Source: Burkholderiaceae bacterium
Lineage (GTDB): Bacteria > Pseudomonadota > Gammaproteobacteria > Burkholderiales > Burkholderiaceae
Length of the DNA stretch: 7,901 nucleotides
NCBI GenBank assembly: GCA_022701965.1
Contig: JAKONL010000330.1
Location: forward strand, 1 to 7,901
Reading direction: 5' to 3'
Part shown: positions 1 to 7,099 of the stretch, in pieces
Layout of the letters: the number at the start of each line of letters is the position of its first letter
How positions within the stretch are numbered: the stretch's first letter is position 1
Notes under the pieces: model-generated
Told to the model about the DNA's origin: nothing
The model's database searches: none
The model's input: only the letters and a program-made list of their open reading frames with translations
Made by a program: the position numbers and the translations under genes

Positions 1-256
1 AGATCGCGGCGGCCGCGCCGGGCGGCGGCACGTAGATCACCGACACGGTGGCGCCGGTCTGCGACGCGGCTTCCTTGACCGAGCCGAAGATCGGGATGCC
101 GAAGATCGACTCGCCGGCCTTCTTCGGGTTCACGCCGGCGACGAAGGCGTTCTTGCCGTTCGCGTATTCCTGGCACTTCTCTGTGTGGAACTGACCGGTC
201 TTGCCCGTGATGCCCTGGGTGATGACCTTGGTGTCTTTGTTGATGTAGATCGACAT
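1..256 (-). CDS. sucD: Succinyl-CoA ligase (ADP-forming) alpha subunit, 5' part only
   Basis: The first 85 codons of the alpha subunit of succinyl-CoA synthetase are present; the rest lies beyond the left edge. With SucC, this cytoplasmic TCA-cycle enzyme interconverts succinyl-CoA plus ADP and phosphate with succinate, CoA and ATP. The alpha subunit carries the CoA-binding Rossmann domain and, further downstream and not visible here, the phosphorylated histidine. The visible N-terminus begins [20 protein letters not shown]. The GITGKTG glycine loop (residues 15-21), the GVNPKKAGE stretch and [14 protein letters not shown] are all characteristic of the SucD CoA-binding domain. The ATG at 256-254 follows the sucC stop by 9 bases and has a strong AAGGA ribosome site overlapping that stop, so the start is well supported. 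Identification is very secure; it is partial only because of the window edge. Confidence 0.97.
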   Translation of the reverse strand, partial: MSIYINKDTKVITQGITGKTGQFHTEKCQEYANGKNAFVAGVNPKKAGESIFGIPIFGSVKEAASQTGATVSVIYVPPPGAAAAI

Positions 257-262
257 GACTAA

Positions 263-265
263 TCC

Positions 266-267
<2 letters not shown>
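263..267 (-). promoter_or_regulatory. Ribosome binding site of sucD overlapping the sucC stop codon
   Basis: On the minus strand AAGGA lies 6 bases before the sucD ATG, and its first two bases are the last two of the sucC TAA stop. Ribosomes ending sucC therefore finish on the sucD initiation region. This arrangement favours translational coupling and equal amounts of the two subunits. Confidence 0.8.
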
Positions 268-1426
<1,159 letters not shown>

Positions 1427-1470
1427 GAGGGTTCTCTCGGAACGGAGGTTGAAAACGAGATGGTTTGACT

Positions 1471-1520
1471 GTTGTCCGCGGGCCACGGCGCCCCGCACGG
1501 AACGGGGGGTGGCGGACAAC
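1471..1520 (-). other. Hairpin-forming leader upstream of sucC
   Basis: GTTGTCCGC at 1471-1479 is a perfect 9-bp inverted complement of GCGGACAAC at 1512-1520. Inside this outer stem, CCCCG (1491-1495) and CGGGG (1503-1507) can form an inner 5-bp stem around a 7-base loop. Read on the minus strand, this 50-nt structure lies 44 bases upstream of the sucC ATG. It would begin at about the first base of the mRNA if the -10-like element at 1526-1534 is used. No U-run follows it, so it is not an intrinsic terminator. Roles such as protecting the 5' end or acting as a cis-regulatory leader are inference. Confidence 0.45.
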
Positions 1521-1525
1521 CGCGG

Positions 1526-1534
1526 ACTGTATCA
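1526..1534 (-). promoter_or_regulatory. Possible extended -10 promoter element for sucCD
   Basis: The minus strand reads TGATACAGT here, matching the extended -10 pattern TGnTATAAT except for two bases of the hexamer. The best upstream -35 candidate is weak (TGGAGT at 18-bp spacing), as is often so with extended -10 promoters. The predicted start would be near 1519, giving a leader of about 93 nt. Judged by eye only. Confidence 0.35.
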
Positions 1535-1549
1535 TGGTGCGCCGCACCA
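1535..1549. promoter_or_regulatory. 15-bp perfect palindrome, possible operator
   Basis: TGGTGCGCCGCACCA consists of two perfect 7-bp arms around one central base. It lies in the divergent sucC/argC region directly upstream of the -10-like element for sucC, where it would fill the -10/-35 spacer. A dimeric regulator bound there would block that promoter. I do not recognise the binding motif, and GC-rich palindromes of this size can arise by chance. Confidence 0.35.
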
Positions 1550-1614
1550 ACTCCAGCAAAACACGCTCGAGTTAGCCCATAAGTTCTCATCATCAGTACC
1601 GGACGCACACCACC

Positions 1615-2544
1615 ATGGTCAAGGTTTTCATCGACGGCGAAGCCGGCACCACCGGCCTGCAGATCCGCGAACGGCTCCAGGCGATGCCGCAGGTCGAAAT
1701 GGTCAGCATTGCGCCCGAACTGCGCAAGGACGCCGGCGCCAAGCGTGAGCTGATGGCCGGCGTCGACCTGGTGGTGCTGTGCCTGCACGACGACGCGGCG
1801 ATCGAGTCGGTCGCGCTGATCGACCAGTTGCCCGGCCGCAAGCCCAAGATCATCGACGCCTCGACCGCGCACCGCACGAATCCCGCCTGGGCCTTCGGCT
1901 TTCCGGAGCTGACGGCCGGCCACTGGGAGACGGTAGCCGCCGCCGACCGCGTCGCGAACCCGGGCTGCTACGCGACCGGCGCCATCGCCATCGTGCGGCC
2001 GCTGGTCGACGCGGGCCTCCTGCCGGCGGATTTCCCGATCGCGCTGCCTTCGGTCAGCGGCTTCTCGGGCGGCGGGCGCACGATGATCGAGGCGTACGAG
2101 GCCGGCACCGCGGCGCCGTACGAGCTCTACGCGCTCGGCCTGAAGCACAAGCACATCCCGGAAATCATGAAGTACACCGGCCTCTCGCGCCGGCCGATGT
2201 TCATCCCGGCGGTGGGGAACTTCAAGCAGGGCATGCTGGTGCAGTTGCCGCTCCACCTGGACGACCTGCCGGGCAAGCCGAAGGCCGGCGACCTGCACGA
2301 CGCGCTGGCCGCGCACTACGAGCGCAGCAACACGCCGGAGAAGTTCGTCAAGGTGCTGCCGCCGACCGAGGACGGCAAGCTGGAGCCGACCGCGCTCAAC
2401 GACACCAACGTGCTCGAACTGCGCGTCTACCCGAACGAGGACCATCGCCATGCGGTGGTGATCGCGCGCCTGGACAACCTGGGCAAGGGCGCGAGCGGCG
2501 CGGCGGTGCAGAACCTGAAGCTGATGCTCGGCCTGCACGGCTGA
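1615..2544 (+). CDS. argC: N-acetyl-gamma-glutamyl-phosphate reductase, type 2
   Basis: A 309-residue cytoplasmic enzyme that uses NADPH to reduce N-acetyl-gamma-glutamyl phosphate to N-acetylglutamate semialdehyde, the third step of arginine biosynthesis. The N-terminus [21 protein letters not shown] is the NAD(P)-binding strand-loop-helix (GEAGTTG, residues 8-14). The catalytic cysteine is Cys118 in [10 protein letters not shown]. The [10 protein letters not shown] loop (146-155) and LKHKHIPEI (His178 and His180) supply substrate-binding and catalytic histidine positions. The short length and the EAGTTG form mark the type-2 subfamily rather than the ~345-residue type 1. The start fits the family N-terminus, although no strong ribosome site is visible; only GGA about 11 bases upstream. 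It is divergent from sucC and appears monocistronic. Its stop is one base from the stop of the convergent gene downstream. Confidence 0.95.
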   Translation: MVKVFIDGEAGTTGLQIRERLQAMPQVEMVSIAPELRKDAGAKRELMAGVDLVVLCLHDDAAIESVALIDQLPGRKPKIIDASTAHRTNPAWAFGFPELTAGHWETVAAADRVANPGCYATGAIAIVRPLVDAGLLPADFPIALPSVSGFSGGGRTMIEAYEAGTAAPYELYALGLKHKHIPEIMKYTGLSRRPMFIPAVGNFKQGMLVQLPLHLDDLPGKPKAGDLHDALAAHYERSNTPEKFVKVLPPTEDGKLEPTALNDTNVLELRVYPNEDHRHAVVIARLDNLGKGASGAAVQNLKLMLGLHG

Positions 2545-2545
2545 T

Positions 2546-3379
2546 TCAGCGCGCGGCGCCGGTCCTCATCGGCGCCACGTCGGCGCCCGCGATGCCGTGC
2601 CGGCGCAGCGCATCGGCGACGAAGCCCGATGCCTTCATCTCCTCGACGTAGCCGCCGAGCCATCGTTGCGCGGCCACCCGGTCCTTCGGCACGCCCATCG
2701 CCTGCTCGATCGCCATGAAGCGGCCCGGCAGCAGCCGCACGCCGCCGACGCGTGCGCGGTCCGCCTCCAGCTGCTGCCTGACGCCCGCAGCCACGTCCAG
2801 CTTCTGCGCCAGGAACTGCGCCGTCACCTCGGGCGAGGTCGGCACGCGGACCAGCGTCGCCGCCTTGAGCTCGCGCGTGAGGAACAGGTCGTAGGCGCTG
2901 CCGCGTCCGACGACGACGCGCCGGCCGGGCCGGTCGACCTCGGCGTTGTCCCTGAGCGGCGAATCGTCGCGGACCATGTAGGCGCCCTCGATGATGACGT
3001 ACGGCGGGGTGTACGCGATGTCCCTGCCGCGCACCGGATCGATGGCGACGAAGGCGAGGTCGACCCGACCGGCCTTCACGGCGTCGACGACATTGCCGGC
3101 GGAGTCGAACTGCACGAGCTCGACCTGCAGGCCCAGTCGCCGTGCCGCCTCGCGCGCCAGATCGACCGACACGCCCTGCGCGTCGCCGGCCGCGTCGCGG
3201 TTCGCGAGGATCGGATTGCCGAGATTGATCGCGACCCTCAGCCTGCCGGTCGCCCCCAGTTGCGCCGCAGCGGCTGCCGTCGCGTCCGCCTTCGCGCTCG
3301 CATCGGAGGGTCCGTGCGCACAGCCCGCCAGCAGGAGGCCGCCGGCGATGCACAAGCCGCGTCGGCCGATGCCCGTCAT
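2546..3379 (-). CDS. Family-3 extracellular solute-binding lipoprotein (ABC-transporter type)
   Basis: A 277-residue periplasmic solute-binding protein of the SBP_bac_3 type. The N-terminus has a basic stretch, a hydrophobic segment and a lipobox ending LLAGC, with Cys20 as the predicted lipidation site, so it is probably membrane-anchored. A low-complexity Ala-rich linker (27-40) precedes domain 1, which starts GRLRVAINLGNP. IDPVRGRDIAYTPPY (113-127) matches the family motif with Arg117 at the usual carboxylate-binding position, and PTSPEVTAQFLAQKLDVAAG follows in domain 2. The Asp that usually binds the alpha-amino group appears to be Val200, so the ligand may not be an amino acid; that rests on an alignment by eye. 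The ATG overlaps the stop of the preceding enzyme gene by 4 bases (ATGA) and lacks its own ribosome site, implying translational coupling. No permease or ATPase is nearby. Family assignment is firm; ligand unknown. Confidence 0.88.
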   Translation of the reverse strand: MTGIGRRGLCIAGGLLLAGCAHGPSDASAKADATAAAAAQLGATGRLRVAINLGNPILANRDAAGDAQGVSVDLAREAARRLGLQVELVQFDSAGNVVDAVKAGRVDLAFVAIDPVRGRDIAYTPPYVIIEGAYMVRDDSPLRDNAEVDRPGRRVVVGRGSAYDLFLTRELKAATLVRVPTSPEVTAQFLAQKLDVAAGVRQQLEADRARVGGVRLLPGRFMAIEQAMGVPKDRVAAQRWLGGYVEEMKASGFVADALRRHGIAGADVAPMRTGAAR

Positions 3380-4746
3380 GGCCGGGCCGCAGCCGCCAGT
3401 TCGGCCACGCCCGTCGCATCGCCGAGCTTCCAGCAGGCCGCCAGCAGCGCCCCGGTGCGCTCCGCGCCAAGCACGCCGTCGGACAGGCCGTGGAACTTGC
3501 GCGCCAGGTCGGCGTCGCTCATGGGCCGCTGCAGCGAGCCGATGGCGTGCTCGACGAACACGTGCGCCCGGCGGCCGTCGGCGAGGATGGCCGTGACGTC
3601 GGCGCTGGCTTCGTCGATGCCGTCGTCCACCGTGGCGACCACCTTGCGGCGCAGCGCGACCACGTCGGGCCGGGCCACGATGTCGTCGGCGAATTCCTCC
3701 TCGGCCGCGCGGCCGAAGAACAGGCCGGCCGCGCAGCCGTGGTAGACGCTGAACTTGGCCTGCAGCCCGTCGGCCGGCTCCTTCTTGCCGGTGAGCTCGA
3801 GCACCAGCGAATGGACCTTGAGCTCGATGCGCTCGACCTGCTCCGGCCGCACGCCGCGCTCGCGCAGCTGCACGCAGGCATCGATGCTCGGATGGATCAC
3901 GATGCCGCAGGCGAACGGCTTGTAGCTGTTGAAGGAGATCTCGAAACGCTCGCCGAGCTCGTCGGTGACCTCGTTCCAGGCGTACTTCGTCGACACCACC
4001 TGCGCCCAGCCGCGCGGCGCCTCGATGGCCCTCGGACTGGCGGTGTAGCCGTGCCGGGCCATCAGCGCCGCCATCAGGCCGGCGCGCGCGGCGGCGCCGG
4101 GATGGAACGGCTTGGTCATGGTGCCGAACTGCTCGCGCAGGCCGATCGGCTGCGACGCGGCGATGCCCAGTGCCATCGCCGTCTGCTCGGCGTTCAGGCG
4201 CAGCAGGCGGGCGCAACCCGCCGCGGCGCCGAACATGCCGGTGGTGCCGGTGATGTGCCAGCCGCGGTCGTAGTGCTCGGGGTAGACGGTATTGCCCAGC
4301 CGGCAGGCGACGTCGATGCGCAGCACCAGCGCATCGATCACCTCGCGTCCGCTCGAGCCGGTGTGCTCGGCCAGCGCCAGCAGCGCCGAGGCGACCGGCC
4401 CGGCGGGATGGATGATGGTCTTCAGGTGCGTGTCGTCGAAATCGAAGGTGTGCGAACTGATGCCGTTGAGCAGCGCCGCGCTGGCGATGTCGACCTTCTC
4501 GCCGCGCCCGAGCACCGTCGCCTGCGGCGCCGGCTGCAGCACCTGCACGGCCGCCAGCGCGGCGTCGACCGCCTCGTGATGCGCGGCGCCCACCGCGCAG
4601 CCCAGCCAGTTGAGGAAGGTGCGGTGCGCCTCGTGGTCGACCGTGTCGCTCCAGCCGCGCGACGGATGGTTGGCGACGTGTTCGGCCAGGATGCGGGTGA
4701 CGGGCGGGGCGTCGTGGTCGGCGGCGACCTGGGTATTGCGGGCCAT
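3376..4746 (-). CDS. MmgE/PrpD family protein (dehydratase, decarboxylase or isomerase)
   Basis: A 456-residue cytoplasmic enzyme of the MmgE/PrpD family, which includes 2-methylcitrate dehydratase, cis-aconitate decarboxylase and iminodisuccinate epimerase; all act on small di- or tricarboxylic acids. The all-helical N-terminal domain starts around ILAEHVANHP. FDFDDTHLKTIIHPAGPV (101-118) is the family signature with Asp104/Asp105, Thr106 and His113. GWHITGTTG (162-170, His164), TKPFHPGAAAR (211-221, Lys212) and YKPFACGIVIHPSIDA (275-290, Lys276 and His285) provide the other conserved active-site positions, so the enzyme looks catalytically intact. KFSVYHGCAAGLFFG (331-345) belongs to the smaller lid domain. 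It is second in an operon after a Bug protein (66-bp gap) and overlaps the next gene by 4 bases. AGGA lies about 10 bases before the ATG. It is not confidently PrpD itself, because no prpB, prpC or acnD is present; the substrate is unknown. Confidence 0.9.
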   Translation of the reverse strand: MARNTQVAADHDAPPVTRILAEHVANHPSRGWSDTVDHEAHRTFLNWLGCAVGAAHHEAVDAALAAVQVLQPAPQATVLGRGEKVDIASAALLNGISSHTFDFDDTHLKTIIHPAGPVASALLALAEHTGSSGREVIDALVLRIDVACRLGNTVYPEHYDRGWHITGTTGMFGAAAGCARLLRLNAEQTAMALGIAASQPIGLREQFGTMTKPFHPGAAARAGLMAALMARHGYTASPRAIEAPRGWAQVVSTKYAWNEVTDELGERFEISFNSYKPFACGIVIHPSIDACVQLRERGVRPEQVERIELKVHSLVLELTGKKEPADGLQAKFSVYHGCAAGLFFGRAAEEEFADDIVARPDVVALRRKVVATVDDGIDEASADVTAILADGRRAHVFVEHAIGSLQRPMSDADLARKFHGLSDGVLGAERTGALLAACWKLGDATGVAELAAAARP

Positions 4747-4812
4747 GGGCGGTAAGTCCTGTGTGGAGGGTGGAAAGACGGAAAGGAAAAGAAGGTCGCG
4801 CAGTCGGCGTTC
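4747..4812 (-). other. Pyrimidine-rich mRNA spacer between the Bug and MmgE/PrpD genes
   Basis: The 66-bp gap inside the operon carries a strongly skewed tract. Of the 31 bases at 4765-4795, 29 are purines on the plus strand, so the transcript is C/U-rich and nearly free of G there. No hairpin or U-run terminator is visible. The tract ends before the ribosome site of the downstream gene. It could lower secondary structure near that site or serve as a Rho loading region; both ideas are inference. Confidence 0.4.
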
Positions 4813-5784
4813 TCAGCTGTCGAGCTCGATCTTGCGATCGCGCGCGAGCTGGGTCCAGCGGGCGACGTCGGCGCGGATGTAGTCGCCGAACTGCTGCGGA
4901 CCCATCGGCATCGGCTCGACCGCCTCGACGGACAGCTTGTCCCTGAGGTCGGACGCCCTGAGCACCGTGTTGAGCGTCTCGTTCAGGCGCTGCACCACGT
5001 CGGCGGGCATGCCCGCGGGGCCGACGACGCCGTACCACTGCATGGCGTCGAAGCCGCGCAGGCCGAGCTCGTCGAGCGTCGGCACGTCCCTGAGCAGCGG
5101 ATGCCGCGTCGCGCCGGTCACGGCCAGCGGGCGGGCGCGCCCCGACTTGATGTGCGGCACGGCTGCTGCGAGGCCCGGGAACATCGCCTGCGTCTGGCCG
5201 CCCATCATGTCGGTGAAGGCCGGCGCGATGCCTCGATAGGGAACGTGCGTCATCTGCATGTCGGTCTGCTGCTTGAGGAGTTCCATGGTCAGGTGCGTCA
5301 GCGAGCCGGCGCCGGCGGAGCCGTAGCTCGCGCTGCCCGCGCGGGTCTTCGCGTAGGCGACGAACTCCTTGAAGTCCTTCGCCGGCACGTCGACGTTGAC
5401 GACCAGCACGTTGGGCGTGCCGCCGATCATGCCGATCGGCGTGAAGTCCTTGACCGGGTCGTACGACAGCTTGCGCGTCGCGGGGCTGGTGGCGTGCGTG
5501 GCGACGTAGCCCTGCATCAGCGTGTAGCCGTCCGGCGCCGAACGCACCGTGTTCTGGCAGGCGATCACGCCGCCGCCGCCGGCCTGGTTGTCGACGACGA
5601 AGGTCTGCTGCAGCAGCCTGCCCCAGCGCTCGGTCACGGTGCGCCCGACCATGTCGCTGCCGCCGCCGGCCGCGACCGGGACGATGTAGCGGATCGGCTT
5701 GCTCGGGAATGCCTGCGCATGCGCCAGACCGTGGAGGCCCAGCAGGGCCGAGGGGATGGCGAAGGCGAATGTGCGGCGCTGCAT
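4813..5784 (-). CDS. Bug/TctC-family tripartite tricarboxylate transporter substrate-binding protein
   Basis: A 323-residue periplasmic binding protein of the Bug (TctC) family, typical length, greatly expanded in Burkholderiales. Such proteins capture carboxylates or related organic acids; some deliver them to a TctAB membrane pair and others act as sensors. The signal peptide MQRRTFAFAIPSALLGLHGL ends at an AHA site before QAFPSKPIRYIVPVAAGGG, the classic mature Bug N-terminus. Further hallmarks are SDMVGR (43-48), APDGYTLM (83-90), NVLVVN (125-130), YGSAGAGSLTHL (154-165), VPYRGIAPAFTDMMGG (181-196) and WYGVVGPAGMP (250-260). The frame is open further upstream, but the ATG at 5784 gives the correct signal peptide and has AGGA 8 bases before it. 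It is first in the operon, ahead of the MmgE/PrpD gene, so their substrates are probably linked. No TctA or TctB gene is visible. Ligand not predictable. Confidence 0.94.
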   Translation of the reverse strand: MQRRTFAFAIPSALLGLHGLAHAQAFPSKPIRYIVPVAAGGGSDMVGRTVTERWGRLLQQTFVVDNQAGGGGVIACQNTVRSAPDGYTLMQGYVATHATSPATRKLSYDPVKDFTPIGMIGGTPNVLVVNVDVPAKDFKEFVAYAKTRAGSASYGSAGAGSLTHLTMELLKQQTDMQMTHVPYRGIAPAFTDMMGGQTQAMFPGLAAAVPHIKSGRARPLAVTGATRHPLLRDVPTLDELGLRGFDAMQWYGVVGPAGMPADVVQRLNETLNTVLRASDLRDKLSVEAVEPMPMGPQQFGDYIRADVARWTQLARDRKIELDS

Positions 5785-5867
5785 GGCAGGTTTCCTGGCG
5801 GGTGGAGCAAGCGACCGATCGTATGAACCGTCTGCGTTTATTCCTAAAGGGTTAACGATTGGTATTG

Positions 5868-5881
5868 AAGTGTTGACACTT
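5868..5881. promoter_or_regulatory. 14-bp palindrome over the -35 box, likely operator
   Basis: AAGTGTTGACACTT has perfect 6-bp arms around a central TG. It covers the TTGACA hexamer at 5873-5878 in the divergent region, where bases 5821-5900 are only 40% GC (32 of 80), far below the flanking genes. The placement suits a repressor or local regulator controlling one or both operons. No regulator gene lies in the window to match it with. Confidence 0.45.
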
Positions 5882-5902
5882 TTGAGCTGTAACGAGAACA
5901 AT
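5873..5902 (+). promoter_or_regulatory. Sigma-70-like promoter for the CoA-transferase operon
   Basis: A consensus -35 TTGACA (5873-5878) is followed after 18 bp by AACAAT (5897-5902), a 4-of-6 match to the -10 hexamer. The predicted transcription start falls about 7 bases later, at or next to the ATG at 5909. No Shine-Dalgarno sequence is seen before this ATG. The mRNA could therefore be leaderless, or the -10 could be wrong. Judged by eye. Confidence 0.4.
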
Positions 5903-5908
5903 CCCGGC

Positions 5909-7099
5909 ATGCCACACCTGCCCGCCTCCGCCGCCCTCCAGCGTTTTCGCGTCATCGACCTGACCCAGGTCCGGGCCGGCCCGACGGCCTGCCGCCAGCT
6001 CGCCGACTGGGGTGCCGACGTGGTCCAGGTGCAGATGCCCGAACACATGCGCGGCGACGACACGCTCGGCGGCCAGGACGGCTCCGACTACCAGTACACG
6101 CATCGCAACAAGCGCTCCATCACGCTCAACCTCAAGGAGGACGAGGGCATCGCGACGCTCCGGCGCCTGATCGCCGGCGCCGACGTGGTGGTCGAGAGCT
6201 TCCGCCCCGACGTCAAGTTCCGGCTGGGGATCGACTACGAGACGCTCGCCGCCGACAACCCGCGCCTGGTCTACGCCAGCATCTCCGGCTTCGGCCAGAC
6301 CGGCCCGCTCGCGACGCGCCCCGGTTTCGACCAGATCGCCCAGGGCATGGGCGGGCTGATGTCGGTCACCGGCCTGCCCGGCGACGGCCCGGTGCGGGTC
6401 GGCATCCCGATCGCCGACCTGTGCGCGGGCATCTTCGCGGCACAGGGCATCCTGGTGGCGCTGCTGGAGCGCGAGGAGTCGGGCCGGGGCCAGTTCCTGC
6501 ACACCTCGCTGCTCGAATCGATGGTCTGCATGATGGATTTCCAGACCTCGCGCTACCTGATCGACGGCGAGGTCGGCACGCAGGCCGGCAATTTCCATCC
6601 GACCAGCATCCCGACAGGCGTCTACAAGGCGCGCGACGGCTACCTGAACATCGCGGTCTTCGGCTCGAAGATCTGGGAACGCTTCTGCAGCATTCTCGGT
6701 GCGCCCGAATGGGTCACCGACCCGCGCTACCACGACAAGCCCGCGCGCTCGGTCAACCGCGATTCGCTCAACGCCGAGATCGACCGGCGTCTCGCCGCCC
6801 ACGACCGGCACCACTGGATCGAGCTCTTCAACGCCGGCGGCGTGGCCTGCGGCCTGATCAGCGACATGCGCGAGGTCTTCGCGGAGCCGCAGATCGCGCA
6901 CCTGGGCATGGTCAAGGAGGTGGTGTCGGCACGGCTCGGGCCGCAGCGCCTGGTCGGCCAGCCGGTACAGCTCGAACGCACGCCCAGCACCATCGCACGC
7001 GCCGCGCCGCGCCGCGGCGAGCACACGGAAGAAATCCTGAGCGACCTGGGCATCGGCGCCGAGGAGCTCGCCCGCATGAAAGCCCGAGGAATCTTCTGA
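5909..7099 (+). CDS. CaiB/BaiF (class III) CoA-transferase family protein
   Basis: A 396-residue cytoplasmic class III CoA-transferase, a family that moves CoA between carboxylic acids (formyl/oxalate, carnitine, succinate/itaconate types) and also contains racemases. The N-terminus shows LQRFRVIDLTQVRAGPTACR and the LADWGADVVQV Rossmann stretch. HRNKRSITLNLK (65-76), VVVESFRPDV (93-102), SISGFGQTGP (124-133), PGFDQIAQGMGGLMSVTG (138-155) and the C-terminal LVGQPVQLERTP are typical. At the catalytic region QFLHTSLLESM, His198 sits where the family usually has the Asp that forms the acyl anhydride; the next Asp is Asp210. The frame is open another 70 codons upstream, but the ATG at 5909 matches the family N-terminus and avoids overlap with the divergent gene. 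Its stop overlaps the next start (TGATG). Family firm, substrates unknown, transferase activity uncertain because of the substitution. Confidence 0.92.
   Translation: MPHLPASAALQRFRVIDLTQVRAGPTACRQLADWGADVVQVQMPEHMRGDDTLGGQDGSDYQYTHRNKRSITLNLKEDEGIATLRRLIAGADVVVESFRPDVKFRLGIDYETLAADNPRLVYASISGFGQTGPLATRPGFDQIAQGMGGLMSVTGLPGDGPVRVGIPIADLCAGIFAAQGILVALLEREESGRGQFLHTSLLESMVCMMDFQTSRYLIDGEVGTQAGNFHPTSIPTGVYKARDGYLNIAVFGSKIWERFCSILGAPEWVTDPRYHDKPARSVNRDSLNAEIDRRLAAHDRHHWIELFNAGGVACGLISDMREVFAEPQIAHLGMVKEVVSARLGPQRLVGQPVQLERTPSTIARAAPRRGEHTEEILSDLGIGAEELARMKARGIF
7086..7090 (+). promoter_or_regulatory. Ribosome binding site of the crotonase gene inside the CoA-transferase end
   Basis: GAGGA lies 8 bases before the ATG at 7099, within the last codons of the CoA-transferase. 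It fixes that ATG as the start. Together with the 1-base TGATG overlap it indicates coupled translation of the two proteins. Confidence 0.75.

Noticed and set aside
1427..1519. A 31-codon upstream extension of SucC
   Set aside because: The family starts at MKIHEY; the extension lies in the hairpin leader and has no family similarity.
1471..1520. An intrinsic terminator or attenuator read from the inverted repeat near sucC
   Set aside because: No run of U follows the stem on either strand. It is kept only as a structured leader.
3490..4755. A 421-codon plus-strand frame opposite the MmgE/PrpD gene
   Set aside because: Antisense shadow with biased composition and no family features.
2546..5038. 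An 830-codon open frame on the minus strand that would fuse a long Arg/Ala-rich sequence to the family-3 binding protein
   Set aside because: The upstream 553 codons are the MmgE/PrpD gene and the end of the Bug gene read in a wrong frame. The signal peptide and lipobox show that the real protein starts at 3379.
5699..5908. A 70-codon upstream extension of the CoA-transferase
   Set aside because: The extra sequence is unlike the family N-terminus, and its start lies inside the divergent Bug gene.
5785..6063. A 93-codon upstream extension of the Bug protein
   Set aside because: It would place sequence before a clean signal peptide and overlap the CoA-transferase gene. The ATG at 5784 has a good ribosome site.
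5852..7024. A 390-codon minus-strand frame opposite the CoA-transferase
   Set aside because: Antisense shadow. It also overlaps the divergent promoter region, and no domain is recognisable.
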